Assembly: GCA_958299035.1 (NCBI GenBank)
Contig: CATQJL010000223.1
Location: forward strand, 55,534,302-55,598,301
Source of the DNA: Cylicocyclus nassatus
Lineage: Eukaryota > Nematoda > Chromadorea > Rhabditida > Strongylidae
Length of the DNA stretch: 64,000 bases
Reading direction: 5' to 3'
The notes under the pieces were generated by a model. That model saw only the letters and a list, made by a program, of their open reading frames with translations. It was not told the origin of the DNA and ran no database searches. Every line of letters begins with the position of its first letter. Position 1 is the stretch's first letter. Made by a program: the position numbers and the translations under genes. Positions 31,501 to 42,584 of the stretch are shown one piece after another.

Positions 31501-32721
31501 ATGGATAGACACATCAGGAGAGCCACAGAGACTAGGACACGCATTAAATGGTGGAGATTAAAAAGCAACAACGCGGCGAAACAAGCATTGCTAACAACTC
31601 TACCACGCTTGCAAGACAATTCAGATCAATCCTGGGAAAGCTTGAAAGATCGAGTCCACGATGTGGCACGCATGATCCTGGGATGTACAAAGCCAGGAAA
31701 AAGAAGGATCAATCGAGAAACGTGGTGGTGGAATGATGAAGTGCAAAAAGTCATAAAGGAGAAGAGGGATGCGTACAAGCGATGGCATAAAACGAAATCA
31801 GAGGACGATCGCCAGACGTACCAACAAGCCAAACGTGCTGCGAAGGCTTCCGTAAAGAAGGCAAAACAGGTGTACTTAAAGGAGCTTTACGATCAACTAG
31901 AGTCCCGCGAAGGAGAACGCGAAATATACCGGATAGCGAGAAGAAGAGCGGAGTCCACAAAAGATATGGAGCACTTCCTCCATATCAAAGACAAACTTGG
32001 TAGGAGTCTAAGAAAACCGGAGCACATTACCGAAAGATGGAGAACCTACTTCGAAGAGATGGCCACCACAGGCCGCACCATCAACTCCATCGCAGAAGTC
32101 AGCCCCATAGAGGGACCAGTACCAGAGGTCACGGAAGAGGAAGTATGGCTGGCTGTAAGAAGAACAAAGAATGGCAAAGCGACTGGTCCGGACGACATAC
32201 CAAGCGAGTTCTGGAAATTATGTGGACAATCAGGAGCCACATGGCTAACAAGTCTCCTCAATCAAATCATAAGGAGCAAGAGACCAATCCGACTGATGAG
32301 CCACACTCTAAAAATCTTCGAGCGAGTAATCGAAACACGCCTTCGAGATATCATCGAGTTGTCACCAAATCAGTGCGGATTTGTGAAAGGAGTAGGTACA
32401 ACTGATGCAATCCACTCCGCTCGGATAGTGATGGAGAAATACAGAGAGAAGCAGAAGAAATTGCATGCAGCCTTCCTGGACCTGGAGAAAGCCTTCGATA
32501 AGGTGCCCCATGAAGTCATATGGTGGGCCTTGCGGAAACACAGGGTGCCAGAGGAGTACGTTCAGTGGATAAAGATCAGATCTACCAGAACGCGTCAAGC
32601 CACGTGCAAACAGCTGCAGGGCAATCAAAGGATTTCAAAATCAAGGTTGGAGTACACAAGGTTCAGTTCTCTCTCCCTTGCTCTTCATCACTGTGATGAA
32701 CGCCATGATGGAACCGCTTAG
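31501..32721 (+). CDS. RTE linker and reverse transcriptase, N-terminal part
   Basis: 406 residues. The Lys/Arg-rich linker is followed by the RT region: TKNGKATGPDDIPSEFWK (the fingers signature of non-LTR RTs), then LSPNQCGFVKGVGTTDAI and AFLDLEKAFDKVPHEVIWW, motif A with the first catalytic Asp. The frame is lost at about 32580, so the last ~45 residues listed are out of phase; motif B is not readable in this frame. Damaged. Confidence 0.82.
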   Translation: MDRHIRRATETRTRIKWWRLKSNNAAKQALLTTLPRLQDNSDQSWESLKDRVHDVARMILGCTKPGKRRINRETWWWNDEVQKVIKEKRDAYKRWHKTKSEDDRQTYQQAKRAAKASVKKAKQVYLKELYDQLESREGEREIYRIARRRAESTKDMEHFLHIKDKLGRSLRKPEHITERWRTYFEEMATTGRTINSIAEVSPIEGPVPEVTEEEVWLAVRRTKNGKATGPDDIPSEFWKLCGQSGATWLTSLLNQIIRSKRPIRLMSHTLKIFERVIETRLRDIIELSPNQCGFVKGVGTTDAIHSARIVMEKYREKQKKLHAAFLDLEKAFDKVPHEVIWWALRKHRVPEEYVQWIKIRSTRTRQATCKQLQGNQRISKSRLEYTRFSSLSLALHHCDERHDGTA

Positions 32722-32737
32722 ACGTGAACCCCCTTAG

Positions 32738-33196
32738 ACACTTCTCTACGCAGATGATGTGGTCTTGATAGCAAGTACCAGAAAGGAGCTACAAGACGAG
32801 GTGCAAAACTGGAAAAACAGGCTAGAGTTGTTTGGCCTAAAGCTCAACACCAGGAAGACAGAATACATGGAAGTGGGGCAACAAACTCCAGGTACCATAA
32901 GCATCGATGGTGAAGAGCTAAAGAAGACAACGTCATACAAGTACCTAGGCAGTCGCATCTCAGCGGAGGGAGGCTTACAAGATGAGGTCGCAGGCAGGAT
33001 GAACACAGCATGGATGAAATGGAGAGCCTTAACAGGAGTTCTGTGCGACAAACGAATGCCAGTGCAACTTAAGTCCCAACTGTACCGGACCGTTATCCGC
33101 CCAGCAGCACTTATGGCAGTGAGTGCTGGCCGTGTACGCGGAACGAGGAGCGCAAGCTCAGTGTCATGGAAACAAGGATGCTACGATGGACCTTAG
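32738..33196 (+). CDS. RTE reverse transcriptase catalytic part (YADD)
   Basis: The RT motif C YADD is at 32747-32758 (LLYADDVVLIA) in the phase that runs open to 33196. Downstream are LNTRKTEYMEVG and SYKYLGSRIS, both typical of RTE-type RTs after the active site. A stop (TAG) lies just before this box at 32735-32737, so this part cannot be translated together with the preceding frame. Frame changes again near 33170. Confidence 0.8.
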   Translation, partial: TLLYADDVVLIASTRKELQDEVQNWKNRLELFGLKLNTRKTEYMEVGQQTPGTISIDGEELKKTTSYKYLGSRISAEGGLQDEVAGRMNTAWMKWRALTGVLCDKRMPVQLKSQLYRTVIRPAALMAVSAGRVRGTRSASSVSWKQGCYDGP

Positions 33197-33501
33197 GAGT
33201 CACACTGAAGGATCACATCTGCAATGACACTATACGAGCGCGAATGAAAGTAGCTCCAATTGCCCAGAAAATGCAGGAAAAGAGGTTACGATGGTATGGG
33301 CATGTGAGCAGAAGGGATGAAAGTCACATCACCAAGTTGGCCCTGGCTGTGGAGGCACTAGGCAAAAGGACCAGATTTAGACCCAAGATAAGGTGGATGG
33401 ACAGAATCAAGGCCGACCTGCGAGAACTTGGTATAGATGAAGACCTTGCCTCAGATAGGACGACATGGAGACATCTCGCAAGAAAGGCAGACCCTGCGTA
33501 A
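33166..33501 (+). CDS. RTE C-terminal region
   Basis: 111 residues (METRMLRWTLGV..., KRLRWYGHVSRRDE, PKIRWMDRIKADLREL), the conserved tail found after RT in RTE elements. Its start overlaps the end of the previous frame, consistent with a one-base indel. It ends ~26 nt before the A-rich 3' tail and the target duplication. Confidence 0.8.
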   Translation: METRMLRWTLGVTLKDHICNDTIRARMKVAPIAQKMQEKRLRWYGHVSRRDESHITKLALAVEALGKRTRFRPKIRWMDRIKADLRELGIDEDLASDRTTWRHLARKADPA

Positions 33502-33559
33502 GCGGGACACATGCGAGGATAAAAAAAACAAATGCTGCAGACAGGTTTTTGTTCAGTCT

Positions 33560-34690
33560 TTGGTATCTTCAAAAAGAGCATTTCAATGCGTTCGAGTAGA
33601 AGTTATAATCCAAGAACGGTACACATGAGTAGTGTCTGGTGTAGTTTGCAATTTTTGTGAGCAAGTTGGAGATTCGCAGAACAAGATACGAATTTTCGCG
33701 ATTTTTCGAGCCTTCACTACGACTCTTTGGATACAAACTTGCAGTGAGTCGGAATTGGTGCGAACTTCTGCACACCACCTTGTAGAGCTTGCTTTGCTTT
33801 ATCGAATGGTATTTCTTTTGTATGTACATGCATTAGATTCCGAGAAATAGCAGGTCTAGTCTAAAAATGTCAGAGAACTTTCTAGCCAACCTAATAACTC
33901 GAGGGGCGTTCTGGAACTGATGCGTACATTAACGATGCTTTAGAGCTTAAAGCACCGTCCATCCTAAACTGAGGGTGTTGAACTTTTGGCAGCATATAAT
34001 AGTAGGGCCCCCCTATCAATCCAATGCCCAAGTCGCGGCGCAAAATGCCGTTTCGGAAGCGAGAAAATCGCTTCGGCATAGCGAAGATGCACGAGGACCC
34101 CCATCCATACCCGCCCTTCCCCATCCATGCCCGCCCATTCGTGCGCGCCTATCCAATCACCGTTCCGGTAAACCGGCCTGTAGGTTCTCCGGAACGGGGA
34201 TTGTCGAGGTTTTCGCGGATTCTCGACTTCATATTCGGAATCAGGGACATGAGAAGGCCCTGGAACGACAAAAACGTGGAATTCGAAAATTTGGGTGGAC
34301 GGTGCCTCTAATTCAAATGGTACCCTATATCCTAGTCAGAAATATGAAGTATATGACTTATCGGTATGAAAACAAAATCAAAATCAAAAACTTCTGAGAC
34401 AATCTAATATTTTGGTATACGTATGTTTCGCAACTTTTAGCCATGGAAAAAGAAGCAAATTTACCCTTTAATACAAAACACAGACAGTCTGCAGCAAGTA
34501 AAAAGTTTCAATGCTTTTCTGGAAGAAGATAAGATTTCTTTTCGCGTATTTGGCATTTGGATAGACTGCATTTGACTCTTTGCTCCCGGCTAAGTTCTTT
34601 CGCCGATACCACGCCACAAAAGCGATAAGTCCTGTCCTTCCTGGACTTTCAAATAATCTAAAAAATCGTGTGTATATTGTTTTCTCTGCA
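33560..34690. repeat. Dispersed repeat block upstream of gene A
   Basis: It contains segments related to other places in the window: GAACGGTACAYATGAGT and the AGCAAGTWGGAGATTCG region (also ~37260), AACTCGAGG..TTCTGGAACT (also 37497 and, diverged, 43466), and GAGACAATCTAATATTTTGG followed by TTAGCCATGGAAAA (also 38090 and 43600). A stretch at 34020-34310 is similar to 38430-38790 on the other strand. It is a mosaic of decayed foldback and mariner-type elements; open frames in it are not supported as genes. Confidence 0.6.
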
Positions 34691-34691
34691 G
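34690..34691 (+). promoter_or_regulatory. Candidate trans-splice (or 5'UTR) acceptor of gene A
   Basis: TTGTTTTCTCTGCAG ends at 34691, 28 nt before the ATG. The same TTCTCTGCAGGTA lies 24 nt before the ATG of gene B and 27 nt before that of gene C. Conserved pyrimidine-AG acceptors this close to the start suggest spliced-leader addition; an upstream cis-spliced leader exon is the alternative. Confidence 0.5.
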
Positions 34692-34719
34692 GTAAAACAT
34701 ATATTCGCAGTGAAAAAGG

Positions 34720-35076
34720 ATGAGTCTTTTGCTGCTTCTGATATTTCTCAGTACGTATAGCGCAACACTGTCAGAAGAAGTGAAGGACAGCAGGTAAGAA
34801 AAGGAAGCTGACCATATTGTGCTAACGCAGGAGAAACACTTGTTCCAGACCCAGCGAGACTCTCTACGCTTGCTTGAAGAACAAATGCGCTTATTTCCTT
34901 AAAAGGATAGACTTGAAAAGAAAACCACGTACAAATCTCTCAAAGAATGTCGCAAAGAATGCGAAAAGCGGTCGTAGAATTAAAGACTGGATGTGCAATT
35001 CCCATCTGCAATTTTTCAGTTGGGAAATTACTAAGGGTTCCAGATTTTCTCATGATGTTTGGTGAGTGATAATAAA
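34720..35076 (+). pseudogene. Gene A: damaged copy of the secreted cysteine-rich gene
   Basis: Exon 1 (34720-34793) encodes a signal peptide (MSLLLLLIFLSTYSATLS) and a short acidic/basic linker. A 55-nt intron with a GTAAG donor (34794) and TTCCAG acceptor ends at 34848. Exon 2 starts at 34849 in the same phase as in gene C (SRPSETLYACLKNKCAYF) and then, by alignment with C, has lost bases near 34890-34925. The conserved end (reading KSLKECRKECEKRS in another phase, stop ~34973-34975) is therefore out of frame. The current frame runs to 35065 with an unrelated tail. AATAAA follows at 35071. Either a pseudogene or a divergent C-terminus; the first is more likely. Confidence 0.65.
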
Positions 35077-36213
35077 GTGTTGCAAGGAATACCAAACTTG
35101 GCTGTTGAAAAGATTATATCATAATTTGGATGAACAGCAAACGGAACTCGATATCTTCGCCGTGTATTATAATTTGATTCTCCCAGAAAATTCAAGAGGC
35201 ATTAGTGTCCTGAATAGGCTTCAACATTCGAATGATGACCATACATAAATCTGCCTTCATAATATTCTTCATGGATAATACCGCGAAACCTACTCCAATA
35301 AGAGAAGAATACAAGTTGTAACATGGAATTTCAAGAATGGTGAAAAATTATGAGACACCCTAATATTTACTAAATGCATATTTTTTATTGTTATAGTTTT
35401 TTTAGCCATGGCTGATTATTTAATAGACGTATAGTCTCTAGTCGTAAAACATCGAGATGAATTATATACACCAGTTTTACTTTGTTAGGATTTGAGTTAG
35501 TAGCTAATGGATATAAATGCGATGCTAATAGCTTAGTCTACACAAATAGGGACTAGTTTAAGCAGTCTTACTTGACCTTATCTAAATGCAAAACTCATTT
35601 GAACAGTGCTTTGAACTTCAAGGAATCACAATTCTACCCAATTGCAGCGGATTTTTCCAAAATCATTATAAAATAAAGATAATCCTTGGGTTTTATGATA
35701 GTGATCGAAGCAAATTTGCTCATATCGTATGCTCGTCAAAAATGAATGCTTGTTAGGTTGGCTAAAAATGAGTTCGTTTTGGCATGCAAATCTTCATGAA
35801 AATGTTCTTGTCTTCTGACCATCATTTCTTGTGATAAAGTAAATCAAAGCTTTTTCTATCACATGTCAAAAACAGAATATTTTATCATCAATAAAGACAC
35901 TTATGCCTCAATATGGCTAAATTTTTAAAAGCTCATTTAACTAACTTCCTAAACTTCGGTCTCTTGCTTTAATGCATCAAAGAACAGCAGTCCGGTATTC
36001 GGATACAAAGAAGTTTTCCCTATTTGGTGAAGAACAATGGAAATTGCGACGTGCTACTATGAAAATCTTTTATAAAAAAACCAATCGAAATTCTTCATAT
36101 TTGCACACTATGAGAAGATTGGGATTTCTCAATTCTTCGCGGATTTTTTTCTGTGGGATCCTCATCTAGAAATCGAGAAAAAAAGAATTTTTATGTTTAG
36201 ACAAAAACGAAGC
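35077..36213. other. Gene-free stretch
   Basis: AT-rich, no supported gene. At ~35755 there is a TTAGGTTGGCTAAAAATGAG motif like a mariner-type terminus, without a clear partner. Confidence 0.45.
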
Positions 36214-36981
36214 AATGCCGTCAGGGCCCGGCACAGATCGTCTGGAAGCAGGCTGGACTTCGTTTTTGAAGCAAACAGCAAAAGGGATATCGTTTTTGAC
36301 GAGTCGGAACCGAGCACCAAATAAGCGCCATTTAGTCGAACACAAGCATTTCAGACAGGTTATCACACGATTGACATGCTCTCTCGTGTATAGCGAAAAG
36401 TGCGCGCGATTTAAAAGCAAGGCTTAAATAAACAAATTGCTTGTTTACAGCGTACACAGAAGCATATGACACCAAAATTGAACTGTATGTATAGAAAATT
36501 ATTTGCGAAAGTATTATGTAAAAAGATTTGAAAACTTATGTGAAGTAATACCTTTTCCAAAATTAGACCGTCTCCAGACGGCCACCAGACGATCTGAGAT
36601 CGTCTGGAGCATATATTTTCGTCACTTCACATAAGTTTCGGATCTTTTCAGCATGGACGGATTCCTCGGTCAAAAATCTATCCCTGAGCATAAAGCCATT
36701 TTCATATCATTGCCTTTCCTTTGTTTTTTGCCTTCATTTCTTCTCGCTTTGTTAAATATCGCGCTCTAATGCCAAAGTCTTGTGCATGCGTAGTATTCAG
36801 CTCCAATATGGATCTTCACTCCTAATCTTACGTCTTTTCTTTCAGACTATTAAGTCTTTCTTATTTTCATCTTCTCCCAAGCAAGTAGGTCAAAGGGGAC
36901 TTCGTAAAACTTCCGAAAGTCAGGGGAGACTTCGTTTTCAGAAACCCTAGAAACCGACTCCTGCCGGGCCCTGAATGCCGT
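36214..36981. mobile_element. hAT-type MITE with perfect 8-bp target duplication
   Basis: The body is 36222-36973 (752 bp), starting CAGGGCCCGGCACAGATCG and ending ..CTGCCGGGCCCTG. AATGCCGT is duplicated exactly at 36214-36221 and 36974-36981. An internal hairpin based on CCAGACGATC occurs at ~36568-36610. It shares the CAGGGC.CGGCAC end and internal phrases such as GGGATATCGTTTTT with the element at 5112, so both are copies of one family. It does not encode a transposase. Confidence 0.88.
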
Positions 36982-39900
36982 TTCCTCTTATGTAAATGTA
37001 TACTACAAGCTCTTAGGAGTACAACCGTAAATTTTCAGTTTTCCACAAGCCCTAATTTTTAAAAATTACCTAGGTTAGCTCTCCTCGCTTGAGTGTTTCA
37101 TGCTAAAATCAATATTTCTCGAAAACTAGAGCTTGCAGAAAGTTCGCGGTTATCCTCTTAAGGGGTGTGGTACACAATAACATGAGTGGAAACCTAGGTT
37201 GGTTTTTGTATAAACATAAAAACTTTCGTTTTTCTAAGTTTGAATGAGGAAAAAATCTAGGAACGGTACATATGAGTGTCTGATGTGGTGTGCGATTTTT
37301 ATGAGCAAGTAGGAGATTCGTAGGATTTTTTTTAAACAAAATATGAATTTTTCGCGATTTTTTTTGTGCTCTAGTACGACTCAGATTTTGGATGCAAACT
37401 TACAGTGGGTCGAATTTGCTCTATCGTGTCTCTATTGGATGTACATGCATTAGGTGCTCTAGCCTGAAAATGCCCGAGAACTTTCGAGCTACCTATTAAC
37501 TCGAGGCGTTCTGGAACTAGTGCAAATTAATAGGATCCAAAGCTTGAAAAATGCGGATGCTCAAAAGATTTAAAAGTACTTATATCTTCGTTCAAGGAAA
37601 ACTTACCGGATCTCCTAGTTGTTTTTATATAGTCACTGTGTACTACAACCTTTTAGAGGTGGGTGCCAGTTTTCGAAAAATATCGAATTAAGCTTTTCTC
37701 GCAAGGCACTTGTGTGAGAGTCAATTTTTCTCGTGAACTAGCGCTTCTAGAAAGCTGAAAATCTACCACTTCTAAAATTTCTAGGTATACATTTTTTGAA
37801 AACAGCACGGCATCGGTTTTGAAAATAAAAAGAAAACTTTAGTTCTCTCGGTTTCAGTAAAACGAGTAAGAAATCCGGTAAGTTTTTTTTGAACAAAGAT
37901 ATAAACGTTATTCAGTTTTCGGGCATCCGAAACTTCTCAGACCGCTTCTAACCGCTGCTGAAACTGGTGCAAGCTTTTCACAGTCTCATAAAGCTTGCTT
38001 TGCTCTGTTGAATGACACCACACATCTTAATTAGGATTGAAAAGCATACGACTGATTGCGGTAAAGAGACAAATTTCAAAAAAATTTTTGAGACAACCCA
38101 ATGATTTGGTATGCGCATGTTTCTCGACATTTAGCCATGGAAAAATGCGCAAGTTTACTGACAAATACAAGACGTTGAGAGTGTATGCTTGAGCAAGTAA
38201 GAAGTTGTAGGGTTTTTGGATGGAGATGCGATTTTTTCTCGCGCGTTCGGGAATTTGGATCTTTATAGGTTTCGCCTTCAAACTTTAAAAGCAAACTTCG
38301 AGCCAGTATTGAGGTACCATCTTGTAGAGCTTGTTTTGCTCTATCAAACATATTGCTCTATTAGATACGCAATACCTGCCATAAAATGGAATCTGAGTTA
38401 GTGCAGGAGAATGTGAAAATGGTAAAAATTCATTAAAAATCCTATTAAAAGAGCCCAAATTCTCGATTTTCATGTTTTTGTCGTTTCGGGGCCTTCTCAT
38501 GTCACTAATTCCGAATATCAAATCGAGAATCCGTGGAAATCTTAAAAATCGACACCCGTTCCGCAAAACCCGCAAGGCGAGCTCTCCGGAATGGTGAGTG
38601 GTTAGATGCGCACCGATAGGCAGGACGAACGCAAGGCCACCTAAAAACGAGGAGCACGTGACAAATCCGTCATCCGAAACGATTTTCGAAGCAATTTTCT
38701 TGCTTTGGAAGCCATTTTTGGCAGCACGAGCCGAGCCGGTATACAATTGGGGTTCCGCTGCTGTTAGGCATCAACTCGTCGAACTCATTTCGAGTGGACG
38801 GTGTCTTTGGAAAAGGTTCACCTATTTTATTTAACAGAAAGTGACTGTCAAGTTCGCTAGAACAACAATGTTATCAATGAAACTTCAAAGTTGACAATGC
38901 TTATGTACCGTATTAAGGTGTTTGAAAATAAGTTGGCGGAATAATGGAAGGGTGAAAAGCGAAAACACCGCACTGCAAAATTGTAAGATTTGGGCCTTTT
39001 GAGATTTTAAAAAAATTATTTATACATATAATAAGCTGTCTCATAGCATGTAGACTACAAAACAGACATAGCAACTCAAGCCACTTGCGAGAGAATGAAA
39101 GACTATCTCCTTTATTTAAAATGTGGATTTATGACCTATCACTGTGAGAAGTGAGAGTGTCTCAAGAGTTATGTTACAACGTAATAATATAAGAGGAAAT
39201 GACTCACTCTGGTAAATCTACTCATAGGATAACCTACCATTCCTGCTGACGTCATGCCCTAAAACCAACGCAAGATTTTTTGTAGCATGACCAATAAGTA
39301 GTGGCGAGCATTTTTGGTTTCGTCCACATCAAAATTGAAGACAAAGTTTTGGCAGTGAAGAGACCTGATATAGCTAAGAAGTTCGATTTTCTGCTGTCGC
39401 TGTCAGGAGGTGCTGTACCGGTAGAAAATGGCCACCCTGAAACAGACAGTAATGTAAGGCTAGATATTAGTGATACATGGATTCCATTTTACAGATTCGG
39501 GTATTTTGATAACGTTGGCATTCAATTTTATATGTGTTGAGCTGCCTGTTAAGGCCAATAGATTCTTTTATGCGTGTTAATCCTTCAATCTTTTGCAAAT
39601 AGCATCAACGGCCATGTCTGTTTCGGAATACAAAGTAGCACTACATGCATATCAGTAGAAGGCACCTTAAATCATCTAACGATAATCATAATCATAAAAC
39701 TCTATTAGCTCAATCTAACCATACTGCATTGCGACTGCGACTTTTTAGCTTCCCTTTCAGCAGCTCTCTCAAGCAAAACTCGTTTCAAAACTTCTTAAAC
39801 GCTGTTTTAGCGTTGGGAATCCCTCAGAATTTCACTGACATGCTTTTTGTTGTTTGAGGTTGCCACCCTCCAATGCTACAAAGAGTAGGTGAGCCCCTCC

Positions 39901-40049
39901 TGCAAATATGTGAAAACATTAAAAGCATGAAACTTCCCAACAGCGTAAGGGCATTGTGACTCTTCTCTCGTCATGCCAAGTTGTCTCGTAGATACGTAAA
40001 GTAATTAATAAGTTTTTCCAAAGAATTCGTGTTACGTTATCTTCTCTGC
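36982..40049. other. Repeat-rich stretch between genes A and B
   Basis: No supported gene. It holds diverged copies of the repeats upstream of gene A (37240-37520, 38090-38340) and an inverted relative of 34020-34310 at 38430-38790, both of which keep the readable phrase IFGI.DMRRP.NDKN. A repeat at ~39040-39650 has inverted similarity to 30290-30430. A 79-codon frame at 39301-39540 inside it (IFGFVHIKIEDKVLAVKRPD...) could be a transposon or host exon remnant; I do not recognise it. Confidence 0.5.
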
Positions 40050-40051
40050 AG
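40050..40051 (+). promoter_or_regulatory. Candidate trans-splice acceptor of gene B
   Basis: TATCTTCTCTGCAG ends here, 24 nt before the gene B ATG; it is conserved with genes A and C. Confidence 0.5.
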
Positions 40052-40075
40052 GTACATCCATTTGCAGTGAAAAGG

Positions 40076-41097
40076 ATGAAGCTTTCGCTGCTAGTTATTC
40101 TTCTCGGAATGTTTGACGTAGCGTTGTCATTGTCAAAGGAAGAGAAAGCGAAGAGGAAAATGTAAGACATAATTAGATTTAGGGCCGCACGTACTAACAT
40201 TTCCGCTGGGGAGGGGATAGGGGATCGCAGCTTCAGAAGAAAGCTTCATATCCTGAAGCTTCGGATATCTGGATTTCACGCTGTCTACCTGTCCTTAAGT
40301 ATTCCCACCATCCTTTACTATGAACATGAGCAGAAGCGAGAAGCTGTACAAGCCGCATTTCCCAGGTTTTTGTAGGATCCCCTGATGTGGACGAACATCT
40401 AATCTTCAAAGACATTTTTCTTTCTCCAAAGTTAACAAAAACCTTCCAAAGCTATACTCAACATCTAACACAACAGTGCTAAGCATGTAGCTGATGAGAA
40501 CAAATGAATTTTTGAAAGATCGAATTTTTCGGTGTACCCCAAATTTCGACCTGTGAATCATCGAAAATTTCATGACTTCAAAACACCATTTGTTCCTATC
40601 AGCAACAAGCTTAGCACTGTTGGGTTAGATAATCTGCACACTTTTGGAAGTTCTTCGCTAACCTCGGAGGAAGAAAAATGACTCTAAAGAAAAGCGCCGG
40701 AGATCATCAGGGATTATACAAAAGCTGGAAAATGCGGTTTGTACAGCTTCTCGCTCCTGTTCAACATGTTCATAGTGAAGGATAGTAGGAATACTTACGG
40801 ATAGGTACACAACGTGAAATCCAAGTCTCTGGAGTTTCGAAATATGAAGCTTTCTTTTGAGCTGCGATCCCCTTTCCGCGGCCATGTTAGTGCATGGGGC
40901 CCTTACTATGCCATCCACAAAACAGCACTTTTTTAAGATTATGCAAACATTGCTGGATCTGCGATGAAGAGTCATGCCGCGCATTCGTTACGCTATATGA
41001 CACGATTTATGATGAAATGAAAAAGAAATACAACATGAGATTCTCGCCTTTCAAAACTAAGGAGGAGTGCGTCAAAGTATGCAATAAGGAAGCGTGA
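40076..41097 (+). CDS. Gene B: small secreted cysteine-rich (degenerate Kunitz-like) protein, two exons
   Basis: Exon 1 40076-40161 and exon 2 40938-41097 give an 81-residue product. Exon 1 encodes a signal peptide (MKLSLLVILLGMFDVALS) and a Lys/Glu-rich linker; the donor is ATGTAAGAC. The acceptor TTTTTTAAG (ends 40937) joins in phase. Exon 2 encodes six cysteines: LCKHCWICDEESC, then a helical charged stretch, then FKTKEECVKVCNKEA. The final KT.EECxxxC resembles the end of Kunitz domains, but the usual six-cysteine Kunitz spacing and P1 loop are not recognisable. The 776-nt intron is filled by the foldback element at 40181-40904. AATAAA lies at 41161-41166. Likely exported; target unknown. 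Confidence 0.65.
40181..40904. mobile_element. Foldback element inside the gene B intron
   Basis: AGGGCC-CACGTACTAACAT at the left pairs with ATGTTAGTGCATGGGGCCCT at the right. Complementarity continues through GGGGATCGCAGCT, GAAGCTTCATAT and AGCGAGAAGCTGTACAA to a centre near 40540. The arms are ~350 bp with mismatches. Central phrases (GTGCTAAGCATG; CCGCTGGGGAGGGG) match the foldback at 686-1728. Inserted ~20 nt after the donor, it leaves both splice sites. Confidence 0.75.
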
Positions 41098-41160
41098 AGC
41101 TGCAACACATCACTACCAACGTCTCAAATACCTTTGACAACCCTCTGGTAGTTTTATTTG

Positions 41161-41166
41161 AATAAA
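41161..41166 (+). terminator. Poly(A) signal of gene B
   Basis: AATAAA 64 nt after the gene B stop codon. Equivalent signals follow gene A (35071) and gene C (44475). Confidence 0.6.
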
Positions 41167-42584
41167 TAATCATTGATTTTTCCATTCACAGTCATTTGTT
41201 CTCGTTGGAATCAAAGTTCAGCGTTACTTTTCAAATATCAAAGTACTTACATTTGAGCTGAGATGTCGAGGAAGAGATTACATCATAAACTTGCCCAGCA
41301 CACCGCCCTCTGCCCTGTCTGTCAATATATTATGCTATGACGGGTATTACCATACCCTTTTCCCGTACAATACTTCCCTATCACGGTCCCACTCCTACAT
41401 GCCGATTCTCTGCTTCCACTATGGCTACGCTTTTATGATCAGTATTCTCGTTACCTCCTTCCCCCAGGGCCAAAATCTAACCCCGTGGCCCATCAAAAAA
41501 TCGATAATGTGAAAACAAATACTATGAAAATAATATCAAAATTAACATATTTACTTCACGCCGGTTAAGGCTTTCTACGCGGCTTAGCGAATTGCCAGAT
41601 TACTACAGATTAACCGTCGCGCATCCCAAACGTAAAGGCACGTAGCTTTTGCAAGTTGACGTAAACTCATGAAGTCTGGCCCAGGCAAAGCGAGTTTACG
41701 ATCAATTATGAACAGTCAATGCAGTGCCGAACCGCGCAGCGACCGAAATCGCGTGAGGTTTACTTTAGGCCCCAGGCACACGAAATTTCAGTCGCGCCGC
41801 GACTCGGCAATACTCCAGTCGCTTATAACTCCTCGCAAACTCAATTTAAGCACACGAAAAATAGCCTACTTTACGCCAAAAGTTGCATGCGCCAAACAGT
41901 TGTGGTCTGCAAGTGTTGGGTTTGAAGAGATCTGGCAAATGGCCAAATGGCTTAGCGACTGATTGCGAGAGGTATTCTTATGGCCTTGGACCTAACGTCC
42001 AGTCCATCTCCTCATTCCGTTAGGCCAATCCGTTGCGAATATGAAAAAATGTATAAGCACTCTGCAAATATGTTCAAATAACCATTTCAAGTCTTACTTA
42101 GGATAACGTAAGTTCCTAATATGCAGTATTTAATCGATACCCGTTTGCGGTGATTCGCAGTCAAAGCAAAGATTTCAGTGGAGTTTTCAAATCAACTATC
42201 CTTCACAACGAATGTATACAAAGCGACTGACTATTATGTATGCTTTATGCACTAAGGTTTGTTGAAGATTTTTCGCCAATCCAGAGACAGCGAATTGCAT
42301 CAAGCAAGTGGCGATTTTATAAACACTGTACTAAGCTAATACGCACTTTCGGGGCTCCTCGGATTCTGCACGAAAGCCCTTTGCTCTTTACCTCAAGAAT
42401 GGTATGCAGCCTATTTGTAAGCCAGCTTTTCCGAGCACTGATTTGTACATATGTCTAAAGTTGGCCTTACACCTGTTGTCAAATGCGTACCATCTGATAA
42501 ATTGCCATTAACGATTTATATGCAAGTAATCGATTTCTTAAAGTGCAACCTATAGGCTGCTTCCGTATAGTTCTGTGCCTTCCA
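41167..42584. other. Gene-free stretch
   Basis: No supported gene. Around 41690-41950 the phrases ACCGAAATCGCGTGAGGTTTACTT and TTCAGTCGCGCCGCGACT resemble the MITE at 54074-54305 and probably are a decayed relative. Confidence 0.45.

Larger units (their letters stand above)
30480..33543 (+). mobile_element. RTE-clade non-LTR retrotransposon, near full length
   Basis: The insertion body is 30496-33527 (~3.03 kb), flanked by the exact 16-bp direct repeat ACAAATGCTGCAGACA (30480-30495 and 33528-33543). It encodes an AP-type endonuclease followed by reverse transcriptase and a short C-terminal region, has no LTRs and ends in an A-rich tail. This layout and size are typical of RTE. The reading frame is broken at several places, so it is inactive. 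The TSD shows that both ends are complete. Confidence 0.9.

Noticed and set aside
38285..38746. 153-codon minus-strand frame as a host gene
   Set aside because: It lies over dispersed repeat DNA and shows no domain; kept only as a repeat observation.
40485..40520. CTGATGAG followed by GAAA as a hammerhead ribozyme
   Set aside because: The bases between do not form a stem II, and no closing helix I or III is visible.
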